Assembly (NCBI RefSeq): GCF_900188275.1 | Contig: NZ_FZNY01000002.1 | Location: 310,001 to 374,000 of the forward strand | Length of the DNA stretch: 64,000 nt | Direction: 5' to 3' | Source: Dokdonia pacifica | GTDB lineage: Bacteria; Bacteroidota; Bacteroidia; Flavobacteriales; Flavobacteriaceae | In this document: one piece after another, positions 41,481 to 50,634 of the stretch | How the letters are laid out: the number at the start of each line of letters is the position of its first letter | How positions within the stretch are numbered: the stretch's first letter is position 1 | The notes under the pieces: model-generated | Told to the model about the DNA's origin: nothing | The model's input: only the letters and a program-made list of their open reading frames with translations | Databases searched by the model: none | Translations under genes and position numbers: made by a program

Positions 41481-41930
41481 ATGCACAAAGAAGACAATCC
41501 AAAAGAGGCAGCGATAATTGTAAGTAAAAAGTATATTAAGAAAGGTTATGCACTGGATTTTAGCATAGAGAGTTTAGAAAACGAGATAGATAAAATCTTA
41601 GAAAAAGAAAACCCGAAAGATTGGATTGAATCTGCAAAACTAGAATCTGAATTGACCGCATACATTGGAGAGACGATATGTCAAATTTTTGACGCAAAAT
41701 GGAAAGGAGAATATTATTCAGAGAATAGTGGAATGAATTTCTATACTTGTAAAATTGAGAAAAACGGATTCGAATTCGGACCTAGTCATTTTGTTGGTTA
41801 TTATTTGAGTAACGGAAAAGAAAGTGAAGGTAGTTTTGAAGAATATTTACATTCAAGAGATTATTCAAAAGGAATTTTTTACGATTTTTTAGGAGGCGGC
41901 CTGATAAATAAAATAAGTGGAAAGAAATGA
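41481..41930 (+). CDS. conserved-looking cytosolic protein of unknown function
   Basis: 149 residues, no signal peptide or membrane helix. Helical N-terminus (KEAAIIVSKKYIKKGYALDFS) and a C-terminal alpha-beta part with GEYYSENSGMNFYTCKIEKNG and GPSHFVGYYLSNGKESEGSF. It is acidic and resembles small immunity or DUF-type proteins in composition, but I recognise no family. Position 155 nt after the DMP19 gene on the same strand suggests a loose association. Confidence 0.6.
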   Translation: MHKEDNPKEAAIIVSKKYIKKGYALDFSIESLENEIDKILEKENPKDWIESAKLESELTAYIGETICQIFDAKWKGEYYSENSGMNFYTCKIEKNGFEFGPSHFVGYYLSNGKESEGSFEEYLHSRDYSKGIFYDFLGGGLINKISGKK

Positions 41931-42012
41931 CTGCGTTTATAGTGAATGAAGTCTGGACTTCAATTGACATGCCTTCTGTTCACAAGAATAAATAGTCTTA
42001 AACTAAATATTT

Positions 42013-42438
42013 ATGATAACAATAAATCCATACATCTACTTTGACGGAAATTGTGAAGAAGCATTTACTTTTTATGCATCCGTTTTTCGCAAAGAGATCA
42101 GCCATATTAGCAAATACAAAGACGTGCCAAAACCAAAAAGAACTATTTTTCAAGAGTCTGATGAAAAAATCATGCATGTTACCTTACCTCTAAGCAAAGA
42201 AACAATGCTAAATGGTTCAGATAACTCATTAGCTTATAAAGAAACTGTGCAGTACAAAACCTTTACACTTATCATTCATACCGATAGCAAAGAAGAAGTT
42301 GACCGACTATTCGGTGAGCTTTCTCAAAACGGACAAATAATAGTACCCGTAGGTTTGACATTCTGGGGTGCGTACTATGGTCAGTGTATCGATGCATTTG
42401 GCATCAACTGGAAAATAACATTAGCATCAGAAAATTAG
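42013..42438 (+). CDS. PhnB-like VOC family protein
   Basis: 141 residues with the VOC/glyoxalase-like fold of PhnB proteins: INPYIYFDGNCEEAFTFYASVF at the N-terminus, MLNGSDN in the middle, and VGLTFWGAYYGQCIDAFGINWKI at the end, where W-G-x-x-Y-G-x-x-x-D-x-F-G-I-x-W is diagnostic. The family is often annotated as 3-demethylubiquinone methyltransferase-like or glyoxalase-like, with no proven reaction. Cytosolic. Nothing in the context adds to function. Confidence 0.88.
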   Translation: MITINPYIYFDGNCEEAFTFYASVFRKEISHISKYKDVPKPKRTIFQESDEKIMHVTLPLSKETMLNGSDNSLAYKETVQYKTFTLIIHTDSKEEVDRLFGELSQNGQIIVPVGLTFWGAYYGQCIDAFGINWKITLASEN

Positions 42439-42517
42439 CGTACATCACTCATACATAAAGAGAAAATCAGTCGTTAACATTGCAACAAGTCGTACATAAT
42501 ACATTACTTACCACTCT

Positions 42518-43978
42518 CTACTCCCCCATTTTCTTAATAAATCCATCCAGAAACAACAAGCGTTTTTCTGTCCAAGTTTGCATATATTCCAATCCTTCTT
42601 GATCATAGGCAAATGTGGACCATCGTTGCTCTTCGCGCTCATAGAGTAAATTATCTTTAAGCGATGCATAGATTTCTGATTGCCTTTGTTGTAATGCCTT
42701 GGTTTCAAAAATGCCTTTTCTAAGTTCGATCCAGCGATTTTGGAAACGCTGTATAAAGTTATCTGGATTTACAGCAATCAAACGCCTTAGAAGTCCATTA
42801 GTTAAGAAATCATCTGTAGTAGCTATTCGTTTTCCACTATAGATGGTACCGAAAGTTCCATCAAGATCCCAAGGAACATAGAAATACGGTTCATCTTCTT
42901 TATAACGTGCTACATAAATATTCTTTCCCATATTATCAGGTGCACGTAAGGCATTGATGAATAAAAAATAGTCAATCACATTCTCCATTTGGAATCGTGA
43001 GGAGATTTCTTTCGCGAAAGCGGTATCATCACTATGCAATACAAAATCGGTAAATGCATAGAGGTTATCCCATGGTGTATTAGTTGGAACGGGGTATTTA
43101 ATGTCATAACCTCCCCAAGACAGCAGATAATTCTTTTTTTGAGGTATGGAGTCAAAAGACGAGGCGCCTAAATAACGAGCCCCTTGAAAAAGCTCTCCGC
43201 GTGTGGTATCTCCTTTTTGTTTTTTAAGCTTCAATAGTTTGCGGTCTACCTGTTCGCTTACTAGATACACCCCTTTATACCGATCATTGATAAATACCTC
43301 ACAATAACGGGTGGTAACTCCTGCTTTGGCTTTAGGTTCTTCTTGAAGATAATAAGGCCTGTATATCTCTGTCCATAACTGATAAGACAGATGTGATCGC
43401 ATTCTAAGCGGTTCGTTATGAATCGCATCTAGAATCCAATCATCATCACTACGCATCCTATCTATTTTGAGATCTTGATTAGACACCCCATCTGCCGAAG
43501 GATGTAAATTAATATCATACGTTTTTTTAGGAAATATCAACGAACTACTACCGCGTAACTCAATACCTGCATAGGTTTGTAGGATAGTATCTTTATCAGT
43601 ATATGTAAGTGTTGCCATGCGTTTTGGCTCATTGATAATAGGTTTGTCAATGTAAAACTGAAACAACGGATGCTTTGCCACATATACGGCATACGCTTTT
43701 CCTCCTGCATCCGTAAGTCGGTATACATCTGATGTCGTTGCTTCCCCTTTGAACAACTCAAGTGTGTAGGGCTTATTTTTATAGGCAATCGTCACAGTAC
43801 CACGCATATCTTTGAGTAGACTAGCATGTATCACCGCTATTGATAACGAATCATCAATAGCCATGGTTGGCATCTCAGATTGTGCATAGCTTGTTCTTAC
43901 CGAAAACATACAACAAAGCAGCACAAAGCAACACAGCTTACAACTATTTGATATAATACGCTTTACACTATAGAGCAT
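42518..43978 (-). CDS. CotH-like kinase family protein, secreted
   Basis: 486 residues from an ATG at 43978, chosen because a signal-like hydrophobic stretch (LCCFVLLCCMFSVRTSYAQ) follows; a longer start at 44062 would put it too far inside. CotH motifs: GIELRGSSSLIFPKKTYDINL, LDAIHNEPLRMRSHLSY, GVYLVSEQVDRKLLKL and the metal-binding YVPWDLDGTFG. Homologues include spore-coat protein kinases and secreted proteins of many bacteria, so kinase activity is possible but unproven. The TTTCGCGAAA palindrome lies in frame at 43010-43019, encoding AFAKE. Downstream gene overlaps are absent. Confidence 0.88.
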   Translation of the reverse strand: MLYSVKRIISNSCKLCCFVLLCCMFSVRTSYAQSEMPTMAIDDSLSIAVIHASLLKDMRGTVTIAYKNKPYTLELFKGEATTSDVYRLTDAGGKAYAVYVAKHPLFQFYIDKPIINEPKRMATLTYTDKDTILQTYAGIELRGSSSLIFPKKTYDINLHPSADGVSNQDLKIDRMRSDDDWILDAIHNEPLRMRSHLSYQLWTEIYRPYYLQEEPKAKAGVTTRYCEVFINDRYKGVYLVSEQVDRKLLKLKKQKGDTTRGELFQGARYLGASSFDSIPQKKNYLLSWGGYDIKYPVPTNTPWDNLYAFTDFVLHSDDTAFAKEISSRFQMENVIDYFLFINALRAPDNMGKNIYVARYKEDEPYFYVPWDLDGTFGTIYSGKRIATTDDFLTNGLLRRLIAVNPDNFIQRFQNRWIELRKGIFETKALQQRQSEIYASLKDNLLYEREEQRWSTFAYDQEGLEYMQTWTEKRLLFLDGFIKKMGE

Positions 43979-44127
43979 GCAGAAAATAAGATTGGTTAGG
44001 TGCGCAAGATATAGTATTGTTTTTTTAGCAACAAACAATGACATATATGAGATAGCTATCATAATTTAAACACAATCCTTAAAAAACCTTTCTATTTTTA
44101 TATTTTCGCTTTTTATAAACACGTTTT

Positions 44128-45225
44128 ATGCTCAAAAGAGTACTTCCCCTGTTGTTGATCATAGGCAGCAGTATTTGTATACAAGCTCAAGAATCTACCA
44201 ACAAACCATTTGATGTAGATGTACAGTACTTTTATGGCAATCTCATTGAGCATAGTAAAGACATAGCACATCTTATTACTGAGCATCCTAAAGGGCTTCT
44301 TCTAAGCTATAATCGCAAAACCTATGGCTTGAACGAATGGGAACGTAGATATAACTATCCAGATTGGGGGTTTTCATTTATGTATCAGGATTTTGGAAAT
44401 GAATTTGTCGGAAAGAACTATAGTCTTTTTGGTCATTATTCCTTTTATTTTTTAAACAGAAAGCTCCAATTCAGAATAGGACAAGGAATTGCTTATAATA
44501 CCAATCCGTTTGATATTGATACGAATAAAAAGAACAATGCTTTTGGCACACATCTTTTAAGCGCCACCTACCTCCTACTCAATTACAAGCAACAACTCAC
44601 CAACCAGATTCATGTACAGGGTGGTCTTACACTCACCCATTATTCAAATGGAAATGCACGAGCCCCAAATACTAGCCTTAATACTATTGCTGCAAATATA
44701 GGATTGACATACGTACCAAAAGATCAAGGAATACCGCCATACATCGCTTTAGAGAATAAGAAATATACTGAGCCTATTCGATATAATTTTGTATTACGAG
44801 GTGGTGCCAATGAGAGTGATAGATTGGGGCTTGGACAACATCCGTTCTTTATTGCCTCTGCTTTTGTGGATAAACGTATTTCCTACAAAAGCACGCTACA
44901 AGCTGGTATAGATGTATTTTTTGCGCGTTTTTTAAAAGAACAAATCGAATTTGAGGCCGTTGCTTTTCCGCAATTTGGCACACAAGGAGATGAAGATTGG
45001 CGACGTGTTGGGCTTTTTATAGGACACGAACTCCGTTTTGGTCGTGTTGCATTTGTGAGTCAATTAGGATACTATGTATACTATCCATATGATTTTGAAG
45101 GGCGTATTTATGAACGCATAGGATTGAAACGTTATTTTGGGGATCACTTCTTTGGAGCAGTTACCGTAAAAGCACACGGCTCTAAAGCAGAAGCTGTAGA
45201 ATTTGGAATAGGATATCGATTATGA
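44128..45225 (+). CDS. PagL-like lipid A deacylase / acyloxyacyl hydrolase, outer membrane
   Basis: 365 residues with signal peptide (CIQAQ) and a beta-barrel composition. LTLTHYSNGNARAPNTSLNTIAANIGLTY matches the PagL catalytic region, with His171 and Ser173 corresponding to the catalytic pair of PagL. This family removes an acyl chain from lipid A or acts on related acyl esters. The protein is longer than PagL (about 170 residues), with an extended N-terminal half. Its stop overlaps the start of a DUF2807 lipoprotein (ATGA), so the two are translated together. Confidence 0.82.
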   Translation: MLKRVLPLLLIIGSSICIQAQESTNKPFDVDVQYFYGNLIEHSKDIAHLITEHPKGLLLSYNRKTYGLNEWERRYNYPDWGFSFMYQDFGNEFVGKNYSLFGHYSFYFLNRKLQFRIGQGIAYNTNPFDIDTNKKNNAFGTHLLSATYLLLNYKQQLTNQIHVQGGLTLTHYSNGNARAPNTSLNTIAANIGLTYVPKDQGIPPYIALENKKYTEPIRYNFVLRGGANESDRLGLGQHPFFIASAFVDKRISYKSTLQAGIDVFFARFLKEQIEFEAVAFPQFGTQGDEDWRRVGLFIGHELRFGRVAFVSQLGYYVYYPYDFEGRIYERIGLKRYFGDHFFGAVTVKAHGSKAEAVEFGIGYRL

Positions 45226-46028
45226 ACTATATTATAAACTTACATAGATGGATGTTGGGTACGCTTTCGCGAAAGCGTATAACCCTATTTTCACTACTTA
45301 TAGCAACACTTTTCTATAGTTGTGACTCTGAAGATGCTACCGATTGCTTACAAACAGATGGTGACGCTATAACGCGCACCTTAGAATTACCATTTTTTGA
45401 TAAAGTGCGTACAGAAAATGATATGCGTCTTGAGATTACGCAAGGAGATACGCAAAGCATCACGGTAGAAACCAGAGAAAACCTATTTAATGATCTTGTT
45501 TTTAAAGTAGAAGATGACACCTTTATTATGCAAAATAAGAATGGATGTCCCATATTTAGAAACTTTGGACGGACACTTGTACGTATTACAGTGCCCAACC
45601 TGACCTTTATAAAAAACAGCGCCACCTATGAGATCACAAGTAATGGAACACTCTCTTTTCCTAGAGTACTTCTAGAAAGTGTGACCACACCAGGGATAGA
45701 TAGTCCAAATAAAACAGGGGATTTCTTTTTAGATTTTGAATCAGAAAGAATCACAGTTGTTGCCAATGGAATGAGCGATTTTCACCTCTCAGGAACTACT
45801 GATATTTTAAATGTTAACTTCTCTGACGAATTCCCAAAATTATATGGAGAAGATCTTATAGCGCAAGATGTAATAGTGAGACACGTGGGAGCTGCCCCTA
45901 TGATTGTAAATCCTCAAGCAAGTATCACTGGAGAAATCAGAGCTACTGGAGATGTTATTTCAAGAAATGAACCTCCTATCGTTGATGTACTAGAGCTATT
46001 TACTGGAAGATTATTATTTGAAGAGTGA
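45222..46028 (+). CDS. DUF2807 (head GIN domain) lipoprotein
   Basis: 268 residues. Residues 1-35 carry a lipoprotein signal with the lipobox around LFYSCDS. The mature part is a right-handed beta-helix-like repeat: FDKVRTENDMRLEITQGD, VRITVPNLTFIKNSATYEIT, FHLSGTTDILNV, typical of DUF2807 putative adhesins. The N-terminus contains the palindrome TACGCTTTCGCGAAAGCGTA (45260-45279) in frame, encoding TLSRKRI just before the membrane segment, so the palindrome may have extended the signal region. It overlaps the PagL-like gene by 4 nt. Confidence 0.85.
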   Translation: MNYIINLHRWMLGTLSRKRITLFSLLIATLFYSCDSEDATDCLQTDGDAITRTLELPFFDKVRTENDMRLEITQGDTQSITVETRENLFNDLVFKVEDDTFIMQNKNGCPIFRNFGRTLVRITVPNLTFIKNSATYEITSNGTLSFPRVLLESVTTPGIDSPNKTGDFFLDFESERITVVANGMSDFHLSGTTDILNVNFSDEFPKLYGEDLIAQDVIVRHVGAAPMIVNPQASITGEIRATGDVISRNEPPIVDVLELFTGRLLFEE

Positions 46029-46204
46029 TCTAATCTATTAGATAAATAGTGTCATTTGCCTATCATCTTCTAAGAAAAGATTGCTATATGGCGTGATAAA
46101 ATTACTTTTTACCGATAAAACCTGTTATTCCCTCCCCATAATACTGTTAATTTATAGCACGTATTTGTATATTTACGTGATTAACATTTAAAATTCAAAC
46201 AATC

Positions 46205-46582
46205 ATGGTAAAAGCAAAATATCAAGGAGTTCTTGATTTAGGAGAAAAGTTAGGCGTAAAGGATGGTGATGTAAAAGAAGAGAATGGAGTTTTACACGTA
46301 AATGGTACTGCAGTAAATCAATATCATAAAAACCAATTATGGGATGCTATAAAAGAAGCAGGTGGAGAAAATCCAACTGATATTGTAGCAGATATTAAAG
46401 TAGAAGACACATCTGTTTATGCACGTCATACAGTAGCAAGTGGAGATACATTAGGAAAGATCGCAAAACACTATTATGGTGATGCAATGAAGTATACAAA
46501 AATCTTTGAAGCAAATACTGATATTCTTAAAAATCCAGATGTGATTCATCCAGATCAAGAATTAATTATTCCAAATTTATAA
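46205..46582 (+). CDS. LysM domain protein (Kbp-like)
   Basis: 125 residues without a signal peptide. The N-terminal half (MVKAKYQGVLDLGEKLGVKD) resembles the BON-like part of Kbp/YgaU; the C-terminal half is a LysM domain (YARHTVASGDTLGKIAKHYYGDAMKYTKIFEANTD with NPDVIHPDQELIIP). E. coli Kbp is a potassium-binding cytoplasmic/periplasmic protein of about 149 residues. Homologues are common and well conserved in flavobacteria. Terminator at 46611. Confidence 0.85.
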   Translation: MVKAKYQGVLDLGEKLGVKDGDVKEENGVLHVNGTAVNQYHKNQLWDAIKEAGGENPTDIVADIKVEDTSVYARHTVASGDTLGKIAKHYYGDAMKYTKIFEANTDILKNPDVIHPDQELIIPNL

Positions 46583-46610
46583 TCTAAAAAATTCAAACTT
46601 TTTAGAAATA

Positions 46611-46638
46611 AAAAAACCTCCTAATTGGAGGTTTTTTT
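46611..46638 (+). terminator. intrinsic terminator after LysM gene
   Basis: AAAAAACCTCC (46611-46621), TAATT loop, GGAGGTTTTTT (46627-46637). Confidence 0.88.
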
Positions 46639-46715
46639 ATTTTTAGTCTTATCTAAAATAAATATCTAAATAATTATTTTCCAGATACTTAAATACATTT
46701 TTATAAACTATAAGT

Positions 46716-48758
46716 TTAATTTGAAGCGTCCGTAATCATTTGCCTTACTTTCTTAAGTTTTGCCACCCAGACAGCTAATGATTCTTTATGTTTATTAATG
46801 TTTTTATGCACTTCTTTTACTAGTGGATTATCATCTGCAACATGCTGAAAAAATCCTAAGTTATTTTCTAATTGATTAATTTCTGCTTTAATCTCTTGCA
46901 CTTTTTTGGAGATGAAAAATTGTTCTTTTTCTAACGCTCTTGTATCATTCTCCCCTACCATAGATTGCATGCGATTTTCATATCGAATCATTTCAGACTC
47001 TTTTTTATCAATATCCAATTGACCAAAAAGATTGTCTAATTCTTTATTAAAAAGCTCATCTATTTTTCGTTTTCCATACGGCACTCTTCCTATAGCTTTC
47101 CAACTTGAAATATGTTCTTTTATCAATGTCAAATTCTCTTGATGGGATCCTTCAAGCTTAAGTCCTTTAACCGTTTCTAACAAAGCTTCTTTTTTAACAT
47201 AGGCTTCTTCTTCTCCTGCATTTGCTTTCTTCTTTGAATCATGCAAACGATCAAAGAAGTGATTACAGGCGTTTTTAAACTGCTTCCAGATCTTATCGCT
47301 ATCTTTTCTTGGTACATGTCCAATCTTCTTCCAATCGGCCTGTACCTTCTTCATAACTTCAATAGTTGCAGAGAAATCTTCATTATCCTTATTATCTTCT
47401 GCAATTTTGATCAGTTCTAATTTCTTATGTAAGTTTTCAAACTGTTGTTTCTTTTGGGATTTATAGAATAAGTTCTTTTTATGATTAAACTCTCTAACCA
47501 CTCCTTTAAAACTAGACCAAACCTCTTCATTTACATCATTAGGTACGCGCCCTGATTTAAAGAATGCTTCTCTTAAGGCTTCTACTTCTTTTACTTTTGA
47601 CTGTACATCTTGATGAGAAACCACATCTTGAGATTTGATAGCATCTAATTTTTCTATAATCTCACGCTTAACCTCTAGGTTTTTACCCCAAGAAGCCTCT
47701 ACTTCCTTTTGTTGAGCATCTCTAGCATCGTGTATTTTCTTTGTAGCTGCACTAAACTTATCCCAAATTTCATCACTATACTCTTTAGCAACTGGTCCTA
47801 TCTCTTCTTTCCACATACGGTGTAAAAGCTGGAGTTCTTTGAAGGCTTTACTTATTTTTGGTTCAGAAGCTAGTTCCTCTGCACGTTCTATAAGTTGTAG
47901 TTTTTTTGCTAAGTTATCTTGAAAGTGTTTATCTCTAAACTCCCTATTTAAATGTAATAACTCATAAAAATTATCAATATGATGATAGTAGTTATTCCAA
48001 ACTAGGTTATAGCGATCTCTAGGAATATTACCTGCATTGTGCCAACGTTCCTGGATGTCTTTAAATTTATTAAATGTAGATTGTATACTTTCCGTACCGC
48101 CTAGTTCTTCTCTAAGCTGTTTTACCTCTTCTATAAGCTGTTGTCTATACTCTAGGTTTGCTTTTTGATCTTTTTGTTTATTCTGGTAATGATTAGCACG
48201 CTTATGACGATACGTATAATACGTCTCATTAAAGTCCTTTTTAAGTGGAGAGAAATATCTGAAGTCAATTACATTACCTCCTTCTTCTATAAATGCTGCT
48301 TTCGCCGTTTCTTGCTCTTCATTAAATTTTGCATCTATAGCACTTTTAATACCATCTACATGATCTTTTATAAGATGTACTTTTTCATTATCGAGTAATG
48401 TCTTAAATTCCTCTAGTAATTCTTCTTTAGATAAAGAAGGATAGTCTTTCTTAGGAATTTCTTTAGGCTCAACTGCAATCTCTTTACTAGAAACTTCTTC
48501 TACAACGGCTTCTTCTTTCACAACTTCTTTTGCCTCTTCAGTGACTTCAGCTTCAACATCCGCTTCAACTTCTGCTTCAGTTTCATCAATTTCTGATTCA
48601 ACAGTTTCTTCTGTTGGTAGCTCTGTGGCTTCTGCTTCGGCAGCTAGTGCTTCAATTTCTTCTTCTAGACCTCTTTCAGGCTGAGGGGTTGTTTCCTCTA
48701 CTGATTCAGCATCATTAATTTTTCCTTCGGTTTCTTGAGATTGTTTTTCTTCTGACAT
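46716..48758 (-). CDS. DUF349 domain protein, coiled coil
   Basis: 680 residues from the ATG at 48758 (an upstream TTG at 48767 is less likely). Residues 1-115 are a very acidic, low-complexity tail (runs of E, V, A, T). After that come about five DUF349 units of 70-75 residues with the pattern D-x-[IL]-W-x-x-F and W-K-x-[IL]-G-x-[VI]-P (e.g. WKKIGHVPRKDSDKIWKQFKNACN). DUF349 proteins are cytosolic coiled-coil proteins of unknown exact function, long and conserved in Bacteroidota. No signal peptide. It follows aroE at 117 nt. Confidence 0.88.
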   Translation of the reverse strand: MSEEKQSQETEGKINDAESVEETTPQPERGLEEEIEALAAEAEATELPTEETVESEIDETEAEVEADVEAEVTEEAKEVVKEEAVVEEVSSKEIAVEPKEIPKKDYPSLSKEELLEEFKTLLDNEKVHLIKDHVDGIKSAIDAKFNEEQETAKAAFIEEGGNVIDFRYFSPLKKDFNETYYTYRHKRANHYQNKQKDQKANLEYRQQLIEEVKQLREELGGTESIQSTFNKFKDIQERWHNAGNIPRDRYNLVWNNYYHHIDNFYELLHLNREFRDKHFQDNLAKKLQLIERAEELASEPKISKAFKELQLLHRMWKEEIGPVAKEYSDEIWDKFSAATKKIHDARDAQQKEVEASWGKNLEVKREIIEKLDAIKSQDVVSHQDVQSKVKEVEALREAFFKSGRVPNDVNEEVWSSFKGVVREFNHKKNLFYKSQKKQQFENLHKKLELIKIAEDNKDNEDFSATIEVMKKVQADWKKIGHVPRKDSDKIWKQFKNACNHFFDRLHDSKKKANAGEEEAYVKKEALLETVKGLKLEGSHQENLTLIKEHISSWKAIGRVPYGKRKIDELFNKELDNLFGQLDIDKKESEMIRYENRMQSMVGENDTRALEKEQFFISKKVQEIKAEINQLENNLGFFQHVADDNPLVKEVHKNINKHKESLAVWVAKLKKVRQMITDASN

Positions 48759-48875
48759 TTGTTTCAATGTTAAGGTTCATCTTTAAAGAGCTAAAGATAC
48801 TAATCCCGCTCTTATAATTATAATATCCCATAAGGATTATAGGATTATCTGTTAAAAAACAAGAAAATCGTATTA

Positions 48876-49622
48876 TTATTGCCAAATTTCCCAAGCAGCT
48901 TCTGCTTGCAATTCCAACATACGTAGTCCTGAAATGATTGTCGCTCCTTGCTGTTCTCCTTTTTCCAAAAAACGTGTTTTTTCTGGATTGTAAATCAAAT
49001 CAAAAAGAACATGAGATCCATCCAAGTGATGATAAGGAATATCAGGAAAAGCTTCTATATTTGGGGAAGTACCCAATGGGGTGCAATTTACAATAAGCGT
49101 ATTTTCTTGCATAACTGATGCTGATAACTCATTATAAGATAGCGTATTCTCTGATGGCCTTCTAGAGACGTACGTACAATGTACCCCTAATTGATCTAAA
49201 GCATACATCACTCCCTTCGAAGCTCCTCCAGTACCGAGGATTAATGCTTTTATAGTAACAGAAGTATTTAAGAATAGGTGATTACAATGTTCAAGGAGTG
49301 ATTGTTTAAATCCAATATGATCCGTATTATACCCGATTAATTCTCCGGAGTCATTACGTTTTATTGTGTTTACAGCGCCTATGTTTTGAGCATCTGTATC
49401 TAAATGATCTAAATAGGGTATGACAGCTTCTTTATAAGGGATTGTTACATTAAAACCACTAATAGTCTCATTAGAAAGATATTCTTTAACCTCTTCTAAT
49501 GTTTGACAATCAAAATTAGCATAACTCGTATTCCTTATGTGTTCTCTCTCAAATTTAGAAGCAAAGTAATGTCTAGAGAAAGAATAAGAAATATCTTTAC
49601 CTATAAGCCCATAATTAACCAT
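48876..49622 (-). CDS. aroE: shikimate dehydrogenase
   Basis: 248 residues. GLIGKDISYSFSRHYFASKF at the N-terminus is the shikimate-binding SxS region, GFNVTIPYKEAVIPYL contains the catalytic Lys-Asp dyad, GAVNTIKR and GYNTDHIGF are conserved, and ALILGTGGASKGVMYAL is the NADP-binding glycine-rich loop. It reduces 3-dehydroshikimate to shikimate in aromatic amino acid synthesis. Its start overlaps the stop of the upstream DUF368 gene by 8 nt, so it is the third gene of a TPR-DUF368-DUF368-aroE run. Confidence 0.95.
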   Translation of the reverse strand: MVNYGLIGKDISYSFSRHYFASKFEREHIRNTSYANFDCQTLEEVKEYLSNETISGFNVTIPYKEAVIPYLDHLDTDAQNIGAVNTIKRNDSGELIGYNTDHIGFKQSLLEHCNHLFLNTSVTIKALILGTGGASKGVMYALDQLGVHCTYVSRRPSENTLSYNELSASVMQENTLIVNCTPLGTSPNIEAFPDIPYHHLDGSHVLFDLIYNPEKTRFLEKGEQQGATIISGLRMLELQAEAAWEIWQ

Positions 49623-50634
49623 GTACTCTCGTTTTATCTCCGTATTTACCTAATGCTACAACAAGTAATATTCCTATCCCGATAAAGAAAATTGCTAAGG
49701 TATTTTCTAAAGTAATTTCTGATGGAAGAAAACGATTATAATTATCCAAAATAGGATTTCCATTGATATCTAACAGTATCTCTCCATCTACAATTTTATA
49801 TATTTCCTTCTTCCATGGCCAAACAACTCCCAAGGAACCAGCAATAAACCCTAAAATAACAGCATTTGTATTATTCTTAAATTTCTTAAGTAAATATCCT
49901 AAAAAGTGAGATAATGTTACTAACCCTGTAAGTGAGCCTGCGGCAAATACGAGTAGTACTTTTAATAATCGCATCTGGTCAGGGTCATCTGTAAAACTAA
50001 AATCAAGAGTAATAATATCTAATAATGTTGTGTATAATGCATTAACAGAATCGACTAGTAGTAATACGTAGTTCCCAAACAAAATCAATATAAAAGATCC
50101 AGACAAACCTGGCAGTGTCATCCCTGAAACACCAATAATGCCACAAAAGAAAACGAATAATAAGTGATCATTCTCTTGTGCTGGTTCTAGAAGGCTAATA
50201 CTTACACCTCCAATAACTCCAAGAATTGTAAACAAAACCATTTGTCTGCTCCAATTTTCAAAATCCTTTCCGATATAATAAATAGAGCCTATAATCATTC
50301 CAAAAAAGGCACTCCAAACAAGTAAGGGATAGTGTTGCAACGCTATATCCAAAAGCAACGAAACGCTAAAGTAGCTGATAAGCATCCCAAGAATAAGTAA
50401 TCCTAAAAATTTACCATTAATGTATGCCCAGAAACTTTTAAAGCGTCCATTAAGAAGAAGACGTAACGCTTTCCCGTTAAATTTCTGAAGAGAGGTAATA
50501 AACTCCTCATAAAAACCTGCTACAAATGCCACAACTCCACCAGAAACTCCAGGAACTTTATTGGCTGCTCCCATCGCTAATCCTTTTAGGACAAGCCAGA
50601 TTTTATCAGTAAGAGTTCTTGTTTTAGTTTGCAT
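49615..50634 (-). CDS. DUF368 membrane protein (PopT-like), copy 1
   Basis: 339 residues with eight or nine membrane helices. KGLAMGAANKVPGVSGGVVAFVAGFYEE at the N-terminus and GIIGVSGMTLPGLSGSFILILFGNYVLLL in the middle are the two conserved repeat signatures of DUF368. Members such as PopT of Vibrio cholerae and Staphylococcus transport undecaprenyl phosphate across the inner membrane. Overlaps aroE by 8 nt and copy 2 by 11 nt, so the pair is cotranscribed. Which lipid each copy moves cannot be told. Confidence 0.88.
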   Translation of the reverse strand: MQTKTRTLTDKIWLVLKGLAMGAANKVPGVSGGVVAFVAGFYEEFITSLQKFNGKALRLLLNGRFKSFWAYINGKFLGLLILGMLISYFSVSLLLDIALQHYPLLVWSAFFGMIIGSIYYIGKDFENWSRQMVLFTILGVIGGVSISLLEPAQENDHLLFVFFCGIIGVSGMTLPGLSGSFILILFGNYVLLLVDSVNALYTTLLDIITLDFSFTDDPDQMRLLKVLLVFAAGSLTGLVTLSHFLGYLLKKFKNNTNAVILGFIAGSLGVVWPWKKEIYKIVDGEILLDINGNPILDNYNRFLPSEITLENTLAIFFIGIGILLVVALGKYGDKTRVHG

